A DNA stretch of 64,000 nt, taken from NCBI GenBank assembly GCA_028023455.1, contig JAQFVV010006216.1, positions 5,226,877-5,290,876 on the forward strand, read 5' to 3'. Source of the DNA: Epiperipatus broadwayi. Lineage: Eukaryota; Onychophora; Udeonychophora; Euonychophora; Peripatidae. Positions 1 to 13,184 of the stretch are shown piece by piece; the first letter of the stretch is position 1, and each line of letters begins with the position of its first letter. The notes under the pieces are model-generated. The model did no database searches. It saw nothing but the letters and a program-made list of their open reading frames with translations, and was not told the origin of the DNA. The translations under genes were made by a program, and so were the position numbers.

Positions 1-1112
1 GTGAGTATACTAGAATGCACACAGATTAATGGTGGCTGCACAAACAATTAAGGCTGCACTTTCTTATATACACCTAAAAATTTACTATGTAAAATACCAC
101 TCTGCCAATTTGTACTTACCATCATGTTGCAGGCAATGGACAAGTGTAAAAAAAAGATCCTAAGTTTCACCTTGTGGAACTAACTTCAAAGGAATCAATA
201 TTGGTGTATAATCTCCAGTAACAAAAAAAGTGTGAGGTTGGCAGAGCATGGAAATTAATCTTCAGTAATAAAGGAAAAAAACCCTATTTTTTGTATTGAC
301 ATAGTAGCTGGGCATTGCCTATTCCCAGTGTCAGAGATGTGGAGTCAGTCTACTGGTTTGAGAACAAAAAGTTGTATATACTCAGTATATTTATTTGGAC
401 TTTAAATCTGATTGTAAATGTCTTTAAATTAATCTATGAGAAACAATATGTGCCCACATAAGGAAGGGTCGGGATTTGTTCATGGTGGTTATTTTTATTA
501 TGCACTCCAATATTAGAAATCATCTTATAGTGGCTGCAAAAAGGTTTATGCTTTTTTGAATGTAAAAAAACATGGAATAGAGACCAAGTTCATTGCATTT
601 GGGTGAGCTGCCTAGCTGTTTTATGGAAAGGTTAATCATTTTTCTTCATAATATTAGCTTGTTATATAGTGAGGTCATGGAAATAAAAAATTTGGTAAAT
701 TTTATTATAGGTGAGTAGATTATTTTCATGATGACAAGCTGATTAAAACATAGATTAAGAGGTAGAACTTGGAGAGAAAGGTTGTAATTCATTCAACATC
801 CTCTCTCAGTTTGTTTAGCCTTGATGTTTTATTCCCTTAGCTTCCAAGTAAAAGGAAAAAACCAAGGAAACCAGTCACTTTATCATAATACATTTGAGTA
901 TATAGTTTATTTGTGTAAAGAAACCAGGTGGCAGTTTTGATTGTTAAACTTAAATTTAGAAATGGCAGTGTAATTATCAATTATTCTTTGTAGTAATGAT
1001 AGCAGCTTTTTTTAAGGAAGGTATATAATAATGTCATTCTTGTAGACTATCCATGGAATACACAACCCAGTGTACAGGATTTGGAGGCCTTGAATTTTCT
1101 TCTAAGTTACTA

Positions 1113-1400
1113 TTATGAGATAATATACTGTGAATTATAGAATGCTGAAACATGATCCCTGGGAAAGAATTGATTTAAGATAAATGAGGGTGATACTCCG
1201 ACATTGAGCATTATGTGCATTTTGTGGTAAAGTAGTAAGCTGGTTATTATATTTAGAAATGTATGAAGTATTGATATGTCTTTGAGCATGTTGATTAAGA
1301 TGTTTTCAGGCACCAAATCAAAGGTGGTTTTAATATCTAACTGTACAGATATTGAGGCATATTTTTGGTCACATATTGAATCCATGATTGTATTAAACAT
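1113..1400 (-). pseudogene. LINE A reverse-transcriptase fragment
   Basis: A 95-codon open stretch containing ASISVQLDIKTTFDLVP, which matches RT palm motif A of non-LTR elements (the F-D pair holds the first catalytic Asp). It continues through a region aligned with LINE C residues IPIPIMYILVNLF and HIILNGKVCPGFSP. It lies about 1.6 kb downstream of the endonuclease start, as in LINE C. The frame closes before motif C, which would be nearer position 1. It is not functional. Confidence 0.75.
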
Positions 1401-2199
1401 AAGTGCTTTTCATCTTATAGAAAACTCTTTCTTTGTGTATTGAGTGGACAATATTAGAGGAAGTTGGTGTGACTCTTTCTTGTCTTTTAAAAAATTTTTA
1501 AGAATCTTTAAACCCAGAGATCATATTAAAATTGCCACAGACTGGCAGGATGGACACTGGAGCTACTTTTTATTGAATGGCACTATTGCAATAGGGTACA
1601 GTTATATATTATAGAGTTTTTATAATATATAGTTAACAAGTTCACATAATTATGTAACTATGAAATGTGAAAAAAAATTGTTATACCATGGAACCCTAGG
1701 TGACATATGTTGGCAGTTGTAGTAAGTTGATGGCAACTTCTATGGTAGAAAAGAAAGTATCTGTTTCAAGCTTTCCAAAAAAATTTCAGGCAGTCTGAAG
1801 GCACTCTGGCTTCATAATTTTTGCTTAAAATGTTGGTAAATTGGCTGTATCATATTATGTCCAGCTCTATAGTGCCACCATTGTCAAGTGTCATAGAAAC
1901 TCAAATGGTGAAAGGATAGCCTATGACCTATTTGGATGTAGACTTTAGTCCGTGCATGCTGTTGGTTTAGAGCAATGTTTTTCTTTTTGGTGGCTAAATG
2001 CTCCCTCAAGATATTACATGTATTATTACATACCTTGGTAAGCTTTTTAATATGTGTGTGAATGTCAAGGGCAGATCTTCACATTGCAATTCTCTTGTGC
2101 AGCTCATCTGCCAAAGCAAGCACTCTGAAAGGAAGAGAGAGAGAGTTGTGCATAATATGATTAATGTTGAAGGATTATATCAAAGTAGACAATATATTT

Positions 2200-2979
2200 T
2201 TGTATAGCATCAAGTGGCATGTCGTTGAACAGCATAATATAAGTTTCTGAGAACAGAAATTCAGAAGTTTTTCCATATAATATTTATATAGTTTTCTGGA
2301 GGCCAATTGTGCCTGCCTGCATTTCAGCTAAATTTAGCATAATTATTTGAGTGGAATGGTCTGAAAAGAAAAAGGGACAGAGTGTAAGATTGATTACATG
2401 ATAAATCATGAGTAAAAAGAAGTATAGATCTATTAGAGAGGCATGATGGTTGTTATAGAATAAAACATTTATGTAAGAGAAAACACTCAAAACTCATAAA
2501 AGGCATTGCAATTTTATGTACCCACTTGGATATAAAAGCCTGGTAATCTAATATTAAAATCACTTATGAGTATGACTAAGTGGAAAGTTTCTGAAAGGTG
2601 GAAATTTATGACTAATATTATTCTTATAATCACAGAGAGACTGGAGGAATATAGACAACTATTACATTAACAGTGATATTAGAATAGTGAAAGATCTATT
2701 AGGAGATTGGAATCAGTGTAGAGAATCTTAAACAATGAGAAAGGGCAAACTAGTGTTATAACCAGGCCAGTATCATCTGGTGGAAAATTGTATCTCTGAA
2801 GTATGCAGAAAAGCCTTGCCTGCTCAAAAGAGAGGAAAGATCAATTTGAGATTCATTGTATATTTTTGGTCCAAGAAGACAGGATATGTGGCTGTGTAAT
2901 CTGTATCATTTATTGAGCTAGTAAATTTTTTTAGTAAGTTTAAACCTCTGACATTGAAATGTGTTATCTTTAGCTCCAT
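2200..2979 (-). pseudogene. LINE A AP-endonuclease domain remnant
   Basis: Reading the minus strand from an ATG at 2,979 gives MELKITHFNVRGLN, the standard beginning of a LINE AP-endonuclease, which nicks target DNA to prime reverse transcription. About 140 codons on, at 2,561-2,550, DFNI matches the GDFN catalytic motif, with S in place of G. The frame breaks repeatedly between these points. LINE C carries the equivalent start (ITAVNVRTIN) and an intact GDFNM. The start motif is clear; the end coordinate is approximate. Confidence 0.75.
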
Positions 2980-3139
2980 GTTAATTGTGTGGGGAGGTTA
3001 TAAAGGTGATGTAAAACATGGAGTTTTACAGTGATCTCAGTCATTAAATCTATTTGGAAATTAAGTAGGGACTAGGTAGGGTTCAAATCTTATGTAACTG
3101 GGCTATTGACTATGGCTAACTATGGTGTATTTTAGCACC

Positions 3140-4480
3140 ATTGTTTTTTAATATTGATGGTCCTGGGTCTCATCTTGCAGCTATTGTATTTAGGCATAAG
3201 CTCAGGGAATTATTTTTGATCATTATTCAGAATACAATGTATGTAGCTGTGTTGTGGGTGATGACTTCCATTATCAATAGGTTATCAGAGGATGCATCAT
3301 TTGGCAGTACTGAGTTCTGGATTATATGGTTAGGCTTTTTTGATTCATGTTTTTTGCATGGTCATCCAATTTTTTTTTTGCTTTCTGGGGGGCAATTTTC
3401 AATAGGTGGGAAGCATGGTGTTACAGAAACCATGCTATTGTTGGAAATTTTGTTTATTTCAGTGAAGGTATCTGGAGTTTTAGTTTTGACTTTAGAAGCA
3501 GTTGGCATAAGTATTTTGTTTGAGTTTAATTGGGTCTATCCCAAAAAGCTATATGTCAAGTGAGATGCATGCTAGGGTATTATGGACTGTAGTTAATTGC
3601 CTAGTATTTGTATATATCATACAACCATGGTTGAATCAATCTATGGACAGCTCTATTGAAGATCTTTGCTTGTAAGTCAACATCCTACTGGTGAATAGAA
3701 AAAATTGCCTTTTTTAGATTGGAGACGTGTATCAGTGTAGGTGGTGTGGCTCTGATTGTGAGTAAATTAAGAGACTGGTTGTCTGTCTGGTCACATTGTT
3801 AGCACTCTACAGCTATACATTGGGAAGGTAGATCACCACTGGCCACAAGTGTAGTATTGTGGTTTCAGCCTTTGCATATAGAGCAAAGCATGGCCTTTTG
3901 GTTAGTGATTTAGGTGATAATGGGGCTGGTTTTGTTGCTATATATGAGGGTTAGTGTGCATCCTTAAAGTATGTAAGCTGTAGTGTGGTCACTTTCCAAA
4001 TAGGTTCATCAATTTCTGGAAATTCTGAATGTTATAGTCAAGATATGTATTTCTTAAAACCCAGTGATGATGTTCTGGCAGTTTTTGGCCACTGTAAGTG
4101 CAATGTTTCCTAGTGTTTTGATGCCAGTTCTGAATTGGTTTTTTTTGATCAGCATTGTGAAACTCCAGGGTAAGATATTTTGAGTTGATATCATCTACAA
4201 TTCAATGAACAGCATTCTATAGTTCATAGTAGCTGAAAATCTCATACAATACTGCCTTGAGAAAGTGATATAATAAGCAGTGGTTATCTGTGGCTACTAA
4301 AACCATTGATCTTTGGGGGAAAGCAACAAAATATGGCAAAAAGCTCTCTTGGGACAGTATTGTTGAATCTATCCCCAACACTTTTCAACATGGCAGCTAT
4401 CCATATTGTGGGAAGGGGGGGGTTGGATGCCTGCAGTTATTAAGTCAAGATTTTTTATATCATTTATTATGATTTTTCTG
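3140..4480 (-). pseudogene. possible LINE A ORF1 remnant
   Basis: Minus-strand reading upstream of the endonuclease gives broken, lysine-, serine- and proline-rich segments plus a short Cys-x2-Cys-x-His-like stretch (CSICKG, then NH) near 3,900. This is where a nucleic-acid-binding ORF1 would be expected. LINE C has a comparable lysine-rich KVKTRTQ segment in the same relative position. A 140-codon plus-strand ORF at 3,141-3,563 covers part of this area but resembles nothing and runs antisense to the LINE. Assignment rests on position and composition. Confidence 0.35.
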
Positions 4481-4664
4481 AAATAGGGAATTTGCTAGTC
4501 AAAATATTGAAATTAATTTGTGCTATTTTTGCATATAATTTTTAAAAATAATAATTATTAATTATCATGGTGATGATAGTGATTATATTTTATTGCCCAG
4601 TTAATAGGCTACATAAATTTTACCATAGTTTTGCCAGGGTTACAATGGCAAGACGGTTCTAACA

Positions 4665-5790
4665 AGCATGATATCAATAAACATCACATGATCACCATTT
4701 CTTATGCTTGCTTATAACTGTATTATTAAAAGAGGCAAAACTCTTTATATGTATTGCCACTCAGTGCAAGCCAGAGTAATCAATGGATGCCAGAAGGCTG
4801 GTGTGTAAAATCCCCATCTAATGCCTACTCATCCAATATTCCCAGACTTGTTTCTGGCTTGTGGCCTTTGTCAGTGAGATGCCTTGGATCTGAGAGGACT
4901 GCACCTAGATCTTAGGATCTAATGTAACCTTCCAGCAGCCACCTTTTATTTTTTCTTAACTATAAAACTATGAGTCTTAAATTGAAAATACTATAACATT
5001 TTCAGTCAAAGCTCATTAGCTTATATACATTTTGGTGACTGGTTTTTCAATAATCATAGCTACCACTATCCTATTAATCAGGATTGGTTTTACACCAATA
5101 AACATGATCACCATTTCTTATGCTTGCTTATAACTGTTATTAAAACAGGCAAAACTCTCTATACATATTACCACTCAGTGCAAGCCAGAGCAAACAATGG
5201 ATGCCAGAAGGCATGTTCATAAAATCCCCATTTAGTGCCTACTCATCCAATATTCCCAGACTATGTTCTGGCTTGTGTTCTTCATCAATGAGTGTTTTGC
5301 CTGTTTTAATAACAGTTGTAAGCATGCATAAGAAATGATGACCATGTGATGTTTATTGGCTTAAAACCAATCCTGCCTAATAGGATAGTGATGGCTATGG
5401 TTATTAAAAAACCAAAATCACCAAAATGTATAGGTACAGAACTGAGTTCAGACCTATATGTCTATATAAGATAATGATCTTAGATTGAAAATATTATAGT
5501 GTTTTCAATTTAAGAGTCATAGTTTTGAAGTTAAGTAGAGATAAAAGGTGACTGCTGGAAGGTTGCATTTTATCTTAAGATCTAGGTGCAGTGCTCTCAG
5601 ATCCAAGGCTCCTTACTGACAAAAACCACAAGCCAAAAACTAATCTGGGTATATTGGATGAGTAGGCACTAGATGGGGATTTTATGCAAAAGCCTTCTGG
5701 CATCCATTGCTTGCTCTGGCTTGCACTGAATGGCAATATGTATAGAGTTTTGCCTGTTTTAATAACAGTTATAAGCAAACTTACAGTATT
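4665..5790. repeat. foldback repeat of a ~430-bp unit
   Basis: A unit marked by TTTCTTATGCTTGCTTATAA, AGTGCAAGCCAGAG and CCTACTCATCCAATAT occurs three times: plus orientation at about 4,675-5,099, plus and truncated at about 5,100-5,290, and inverted over about 5,290-5,790. The outer copies form long inverted arms that include the segment GCCTTGGATCTGAGAG. The inner truncated copy and the end of the inverted copy form a second, smaller palindrome. No protein reads through it. It could be a foldback transposon or a rearranged satellite inserted between LINE A and LINE B. Confidence 0.8.
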
Positions 5791-6100
5791 GTTCAAATAG
5801 GTTTGCAAAGGATTGATTATTGGGTCTATTTTGTTATCATAGATTATTATAATACAATTAAAAGGAATAAGATTGCATAAATATATTTCACAATGTATAA
5901 ATATTTACATTAGTAATTATACAAGATTTCTATTAATCAAAATTTTGGCAACTTATATCATAGGAATCAAACAAAAAAGACATTAGATTAATATATTATA
6001 GAATTATAATGGATATTGTAGATTTAAGCTGTGTGGGGAAAAATAGAGATTTAGGGGGAAAAGAGAGGGAGAGTGGATAAAGTCCATGTGAGAATAAAAT
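5791..6100. other. AT-rich gap, nothing recognised
   Basis: Between the foldback repeat and the C-terminal remains of LINE B the sequence is AT-rich and has no recognisable coding, repeat or RNA signal. Confidence 0.5.
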
Positions 6101-7094
6101 TCATTTATCTTGAGTTTTGCTGGTATGCCTGGGAGATTTTCTTCAGTGCTGGCCTGTTGCAGTAAGAATGCTGAGAAAAAAGACTCTTTGTGGATAGTGT
6201 AACTATAGACTGTATGAGTTTTGCTGTAATAGTTAGTAATAAGATTCAGTGTATGCTCATTCTGGAGTGGCAGTTACTGAAAGAGTTGGTTTATAAATTG
6301 AACTGCTCTTTAAAGAGTAACCAGGTAGCTGCAAAAATGTCCAGGGAGTATGTTGCAATCTCATGTTTTTAACTGTAGCAATTTATTGGTAAATATTGAT
6401 GGATGCCTTCTAGTGTTGCTATCAAACATTAAAGTTCAATGGGTGCACTAGAAGTTAAATAGAATAAAAGTGACTACACATGTTGTAGGGATTTGTGATC
6501 TTTGGAAAAGCTGAGTTATATGTTGAATAGATTTAAGGGGTTTCTGGTACATTTTCAAAATGATTTGTCATTTGGAGTTGAGTGATTGGCAGTGATTGAA
6601 GAGGTGTTGTCAAATCTTTTTGACTTGATGGCATAGTATACATAATAGATCAAGATTTTATTCTACAGATAACAATAGTATAGTAATCTAGATGTTGGGA
6701 AGTCAAAAAGGTTGAGATGGACTAGGAAGTCAAAAAATATTGGCTCCAGTGACCATTTTCAGAGAAGACAATGATTATAAATACTGAATATGATGGGGTG
6801 GTTATTGCTAATGTGTGGGTAAAGTAGGTTATAGGTTTGCCAATAGTTGTACATGGAGTTGTAAGAGAAGCTGATCTGTTTGACTATGGTTAGTGTTGAG
6901 CAAGAGCTGTGAGATATGGGGTTGAGAGGCAGTTATTGATTGGTCTCACTTTCAGCAGGCACTGATGGGATTGGAGTTTCTGGTAATTCCAGTTATTAGG
7001 TTAATAGCTTTCTGTGTGTAAAACACTTAGATGTTATATAGGTTTAGATTCTTATGAATGGACTAATAGTTGAGTTGTTTAATTGAGATCAATC

Positions 7095-7880
7095 TCACCT
7101 GTTTTCCAGCAATTTGTTGCATATGGAAATAATGGTAGAAATAAATGGCTTTCTGAATTTAATAATTGGGGAATAGTATCTGAATTTGGTAATAATAAGA
7201 ATTTTGAATAGATTAATTTTAAAATAGAGAAAAAGATATACCTTAGAAAGTATATTGGTGATTTTTGAGTGCATTATCATGAAGCCTGGTTTGTATTGTC
7301 TGCCTTATACCAAATGAACTTTTGGGGAATGGAATGTCTAGGAATGAAGTGTTTTTTTTCTTTGGAACATTTGAGTGCATGACATTTTGGTGGATAGAAA
7401 GCATGTGGCAGTTTTAGTGAGATTGAATTGAAACTTGTAGTCAGACGTGTAATCACTGAAAATGCTTTACAATATGGTAGATGTTTCTGAGAGAGAAAGA
7501 AGACAATAACATTGTCCATGTAGGCTATGCAAGAAATGTACTCCTATAGCATGGTATTTGGATTTTGGTGATTTTGCTCTGTATTTGTTATAAAAGCAGG
7601 TTTATGTAGAGCATAAAAAATAGCAAGGTGAGCAGCAACACACAACCACTGTGAGATTAATTGGGTTGGTGGTGAAGGATAGTGTTTTTCTGCTGTTGAG
7701 ATGATTTGAACCTCACAACTCAATAGCATGTTGGTGATTAGGTATAGGAGCATGGGTGGAACTGTGATATTAATGAACATCTGAATATGTTGATAGGGAT
7801 GGAATCAATTGTATGCCCAGCTGGATTACAATAGGACTATATTTTTTTTCTTCAACTGAAATGAAGATTGTCATAAAAAA
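7095..7880 (-). pseudogene. LINE B reverse-transcriptase remnant
   Basis: In minus-strand order: SPIVIQLGIQ near 7,836-7,802 (motif A, aligning with ASIVIQLDIETAFD of LINE C), then NITVPPMLLYLITNMLL, then YMDN at 7,522-7,511 in place of the catalytic YADD. From 7,280 the thumb segment FKINLFKILIITKFRYYSP aligns with SKISFIKILIFPKIKYYTP of LINE C. The first Asp is replaced by Gly and the second Asp of motif C by Asn, so the enzyme could not work even without the frame breaks. Confidence 0.8.
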
Positions 7881-9298
7881 TATGCTATGAGTGTAGTGGA
7901 TGAACTTTTTGGATGAACTGGAAAGGTGATATTAGTGGAAGGATGTGTGACTCAATTCTGTCATTGATGACTTTCTCAAGTAAGTGTTATGGTTTATGGA
8001 CTCATAGAGATGGTCCAAAGATTGAATTGGCTGAATATGGAATCAGGTTTCTTAGTGAAAAGGCACAATATATTGATGTCATATATTTAATTGATAGGAA
8101 ATTAAAAAGATCATGTATGTATAGTGTGGTGAATTGGCTGAGATAGTTAAAGATAAAAGCAGACATTTCATGAGGCCCTGGGTAACAAGAATTGTGAATG
8201 GTAGCAAGTTTGGCAGTGACATGGTGAATCTGAAACAATGTGATAGTTTCTGGAAGTCCAAAGAGATGTGCATATGGGTTGATAATTAGTGATTTTGGAG
8301 TGTATTTTTAAAATGTAGGTATACATGGTGAATCACATTCCAGTACATGTACCTCTGTCAGTTTGAAGTGTCATGGGAACTTTTGATGACAATGTGGCCC
8401 AATGCTCAGTGTAGGTATGCTCAGGTCCATATGTGCTGTTGATGGTAAGGGCATCTTTCAACTGGGAACAAATATTATGATAGGTTCCAGTGAGACTGTG
8501 TAACTTCTGGAAAGTTTGGTGGGGAGGTTTGGTAGTGACAATTCTAGATGATGAAGAAGAGCAGCATGTCAAGTGTTTTATATTAAATAATAGTGTGGAT
8601 GAAAGCATGATGCCTTTGAATTGGGTCTATATTCAATAACTTGTTTAGCATGATGTATGTTTTAGAAACTCAAGAGTGGCTGAAGTGGGAATCACATGGA
8701 TTGTTTTATATAATTGGATAGATGTTGCATGGACTTTATTTAGATTAAGAGTCACCATTGGGTCAAATGATGAGAGAATAGTGTGGAATTGAGATTAAAT
8801 TTTATTAGGTAATAATACATGGGGAGTAGAAGCATAGATCAATGAGAGTGGTATGTCAGTCATTATGAAGTGACTGAATTATGTAGTGGAAATTAGTAAA
8901 TATTGGTTTAGTCTAAGTTGAAGTTACTCAATAATATAGTTGGGTGAATGATGGATGTAAGTAGAGAATTGGTTTGGATGACATATAAGATGATTGTAAC
9001 ATCAGAGTTGATATAGATGAAAACCATATTTAATGTTGCTCTATGATGGTGATAGTTTGTTAGAAGGTGGGCAGTGATTATTTTGAATGATGTGAATTGG
9101 TATTCAAAGGTAAAAAAAGACCACTGCCTGCTGATGGTGATGAGGTGTCTGTGAAGTAAGCCTAAAAATCATGTCTGTGAAGATGAGCTATGAAATCAAT
9201 TTGAGATACTCTGTAAATTTGTTTCCAGAAATCGTAGGATATATGGGTAGATGATGGCAATCTATTTTGCAGTTCATATAGTATTGTCAGTGAATTAA

Positions 9299-9385
9299 GT
9301 CTGTAGATGTTGTGTGATATTATTTTATAATAAGAAAATAGTCTGTGGATGTTGTGTGATATTATTTTATAATAAGAAAATGGAC
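9299..9385. repeat. ~43-bp tandem duplication in LINE B
   Basis: TGTTGTGTGATATTATTTTA occurs twice in adjacent copies (about 9,308 and 9,350), each followed by TAATAAGAAAAT. The flanking bases differ slightly, so it is a local duplication inside the LINE copy. Confidence 0.85.
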
Positions 9386-10649
9386 TAATCTGTGAGAGCA
9401 ATTGTTTGATAATAAGTTATGACTGGAGGTAACTAGTTAGCTGAATCAGCAGAGGAAAGATTATGGTTTGGTAATATTGTTTCAGTGTGGAAGATGAACT
9501 TTTGAATTGATGGCTTGATATACTGACATTGAACTATCCAAGAACGTGTGAAATAGTTAATTGAGGGTCAAAATAACTTACAAAGTCAAGTAGAAAGCAT
9601 AAACAATTCAATAAATCAAAAATTGGAAAATTTAAAATACAAATTTTCTTGTAAATTACAAATACTAAATGAAAAATAAATACAAGGAGTCCAAAATATT
9701 AAAACAACAAGAAGTGAATGTGATCTAATATACCCGGTCAAACACATATTGCCATTTACCACAACTTGGAGTTTAGGGAAAGTAACTCAAATTCAATCAA
9801 GCCTGAGATAAATAGGTCAGGGACCATCCTGAGTTTGAACCTATTCCCCATTCCCAAAACCAATAACCTATAAACAACATACACAATAATACATTGGAAT
9901 TTCTTCATTTACACCAGTCCATAGACACAGCAGAGATCACAAGAGACTCAACATTCTAATATTATACTGGCCTGGCTAAAAGTATATTTTAACTAAAACT
10001 AGGAACAATTACTTAATTATTCTAAGTTATGGGTTTGAACCTATTCATAAACCTGGAAATGTAAGATAAGCATATTTATATCGTTGAAGTGGGGGATGAA
10101 GCAATTCCAATGACTTAGACAAGTAAAAGAAAATATTTTAATAATACAACAAACCTTAATATATTAACAAGTTATATACATGGGTGTGTGTAAGAATGAG
10201 AGGAGTCTGTCATAGCAGTAGGTAGTTATGTAATGTTAATTGCCCATGCGATTATCATATGCTCTTTACAACTATTATATACATATAGAGATGATGAGTA
10301 ACAAATGCTTCATTGCGATATTAACATGCCAATCATTATTATAAAGATTTACATTATATTGGTATTAATGCTTTCAATAAACTCTTTAGGAGTCATCCCT
10401 CAATTAATTATATCTTATTAATGCTATTTTCGTGCTGTTATATTCATAAAAATAGATTGCGATACGTTATTGATAATACATTTGATAAGACAAAATATTT
10501 ACAAATATTACTTTATTTCTGGGAGGACCCTTTATTTCCCTAGATCCAGACATTTAAACTATATAACCACAAGATCACGAAGGTGGGAACTCCTATAAAA
10601 ATCTAAGAAAGTTTTAAATGGAAATAATATTTACTGAGATAGGAGGATT

Positions 10650-10651
<2 letters not shown>

Positions 10652-10680
<29 letters not shown>
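10652..10680. repeat. (AT)n microsatellite in F6
   Basis: Uninterrupted AT dinucleotides. F1 has an AT run at the corresponding place, about 400 bp into the LTR. Confidence 0.95.
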
Positions 10681-12920
10681 CGTTTTAGCAGAGTGCAGAT
10701 TTTAATTATTATAGCATCAAAATATGTCACAGAAGCAATATAACAAATATATTGTAACGGTAAGAAAAGTAGAGCTGCTTTAACCTAACCTAGAGATGCA
10801 GATAGAGGGGGTTCGAACCGCACCTACTCCTCTAGATTGCTACTAAGCGACTTACTCCCCAATCCTCATTAGAATTTAATCTTAATGTATGCCTGGTGGT
10901 CAGGGAGAGAAGAGACCACGAAAAGGAATTTTTACATATATTATAATCAGATGTACATACGTATGTTACAAAAGAAAACAATACTAAGTGGTTTTATTTA
11001 TAGTGAATGAAAGATAACACAAACTTTTATTATTTACATTAAAAGAATTCATACAATGTTTTATTAATAGTGTCACAGGCTATTTTCACTGCAACTGGAT
11101 AGACATATTTGAAAGATCCATTGATCATAATGATAAGAACAGACAAAAATTATACATTATCATTTCTTTTTTTAAAATATTCCAGCCAATGGAAGTGTTA
11201 TGTAAAAGAAATCAAGAGAGAGAGAGATGATTCATTAACTCTGTGGTTGGAGAACATAGAAATAAATAGGTGGTCAAACTCAACTAAACACTTTGGACAG
11301 GTCTAAATCACAGCCCTACTTCTGATTTAAAAAAAAATGATAAAGTGACCCAGCAGGAATTTCCAGCTATAATTGAAACATTTCTATGAGATTTTGAGAA
11401 AGATTTCCCAATAAATATAAATGTACAAGACCATGCACACAGGTGATAGCATATAGTGGGCTGTGAGGCTTGAGACATAACAGTTACCAAGAGGTTAACA
11501 CAAGACCGGATAGCTCTCCATCTCTAAACTAGGTTAGAGAGAAAAATGGAATCCATTCGCTAAACGCGTGACCCGGATTCAGGATCGGAGTTTTTGTTGC
11601 TTATGTCCAGTTGCATACATTTAAGGAACTGAGATTGACATGAGATCCCGAACAATTTATTTATTTTTCAGAAGGTCTGAATGTAGGTATGTTAACCTAA
11701 GCAAACTTGGCAAAAGAAGCACTGTAATTTATGCTGAGCAGCCCACTAGATCACCCGAGGCACGATCCTATATAAATACGGTCAATGACCTTTAAATTTA
11801 AAAAAAGAAATCCTCTGCAAAATATAAATATTAAGAAAGCTCAACTATCACTGAAAATCCGCAGAAAAATAGTAACTTCCCTTTTATAAAATTCAGATCA
11901 CTAAAACAAGAGGGCGGATATTTTATTGATTTAGTTGAATTTTAACCAACACACCCCATAATCAATACTATTTAAAATACTTTTAATACATATTGTCAAA
12001 ATGTACTCTCTCTTATTACTAAAATATAAATGCAAACGTTTTATTTCAGGCTCTTTAAAATATAACTTTAAATTTGAAACCCTTCATTGACTAAAATATA
12101 CAGGCATTTGATAAGGATCTTTCTTTTATATATATAAAAACAAACCTAAGTTAAAGTTTGGAAAGTTTTTAAATCTTGACTTTAAAATAGTTTTGCACTT
12201 TCTATGATTTGCTTTCTTTTCATTCTAAATAAATATTTATATAAAATAAATAACTTAATTACGGGAGTACAATGGCGGAAAGTTAAACGAAGTATTTTTC
12301 AATTAAATTAATAAGAACTATGGCCGCCATTATATATAATAACCCCTCCCATTACGATATTAAAAAAAAAAGAAAAGAAAGCAATTAATGAAATATAATT
12401 TCACAAGATTCGAATACATAGATTTAAAAAAACATATATATAGAAAAGCATAAATATACATTGAAATTGCAAATTACAAAGATATTTTAATAATTTATGG
12501 GAACGTTACCGGTAACTAGCTGGGTGGGTCAAAGTGAGTTCATTTGATGTTTCCCTGCAGGTCTTCTTGGTTCTTCAAATTTGTTTTTCCATGTTTTGAG
12601 GGCAGATTTTCACGAATACAGGGCAGATACTTTTGTTCCCTGGCTGGCTTACATGATTACGACTCCTGCATCAGGAACAGCTCAGGAGAGCGAATGCAAA
12701 GAAGTTATCCCTGCATTTTTGCAGAGCAACACATTTCTGGATTCTTTTATTTATATGCTGAAAGAATAGAGTGCAGCTTGAAGTAAGTACAGCAAGCAAG
12801 AGTTCGCTATATTGTCCAATCTTTCAGCAAAATTTCTTCCAACAAAATTCTTAAGATTTCTCTCTGACCTTCAGCACAGGTTACCAGCAAGCATAAGACT
12901 AAGAACAAAAGAAAAGTTCT

Positions 12921-12930
12921 TTATTTATAC
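12921..12930 (-). promoter_or_regulatory. F3 LTR TATA box
   Basis: Minus-strand GTATAAATAA lies in the same sequence context as the F2 TATA box (preceded on the plus strand by GAACAAAAGAAAAG). This position marks the U3/R side of the LTR and sets the F family's direction as minus. Confidence 0.6.
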
Positions 12931-13184
12931 CCTTTTTTCATTATGTTTTTAATCTGCTAATTAGTAGCGAATCATGCCCGTTGTTTCAAATTTTTCCTGT
13001 TATCTATTTTTATCTAATTCAGAAAAATGTTTTACTAATTAAATTCCTTTTCTTAATGGATTCTATTTAATTAAGAAATTCATCGAATTCTACCAAATAT
13101 ATTTTAAAAATAATTGCAATTAAATCTTTTAATTTAGGCAACTATTTGAGAAAACGATAAATTTAGTTTGAAAAAGAAACATAC

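Larger units (their letters stand above)
1..4480 (-). mobile_element. LINE copy A, decayed, 3' part beyond window start
   Basis: A non-LTR retrotransposon on the minus strand, recognised by an AP-endonuclease start near 2,979 and a reverse-transcriptase block at 1,400-1,113. It is in the same order and orientation as LINE B and the same family as LINE C, which is on the plus strand. Stops and frameshifts occur throughout, so it is dead. The coding strand is rich in A and C, so the plus strand here reads rich in T and G. CpG is nearly absent (about ten visible in the first 9.6 kb). The 3' end lies before position 1. The 5' limit near 4,480 is a guess from weak ORF1-like reading. Confidence 0.75.
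6100..9580 (-). mobile_element. LINE copy B, decayed
   Basis: A second minus-strand copy of the same LINE family. The RT block at 7,880-7,095 aligns with LINE C over palm and thumb. Near 9,515 a frame reads FNVSISSH where FNVRGLN is expected, about 1.65 kb before the RT, the same spacing as in LINE A. Near 6,150 the frame reads YCNRPALKKISQ, which aligns with the zinc-knuckle segment CPLCGRKNEILQ of LINE C. Many stops are present. The plus strand is strikingly T- and G-rich and nearly CpG-free. Ends are approximate. Confidence 0.75.

Noticed and set aside
3141-3563. 140-codon plus-strand ORF, hydrophobic
   Set aside because: It runs antisense to LINE A in T/G-rich DNA with no stop-codon pressure and resembles no protein. 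It is explained by base composition.
7913-8608. Overlapping ORFs on both strands around 8,000-8,600
   Set aside because: Shadows of the decayed LINE B endonuclease-RT linker; no motif in any of them.
10805-10825. tRNA gene (GGTTCGAACC looks like a T-arm)
   Set aside because: No acceptor stem, anticodon arm or A box at the right distance. It lies at the start of the F3 LTR.
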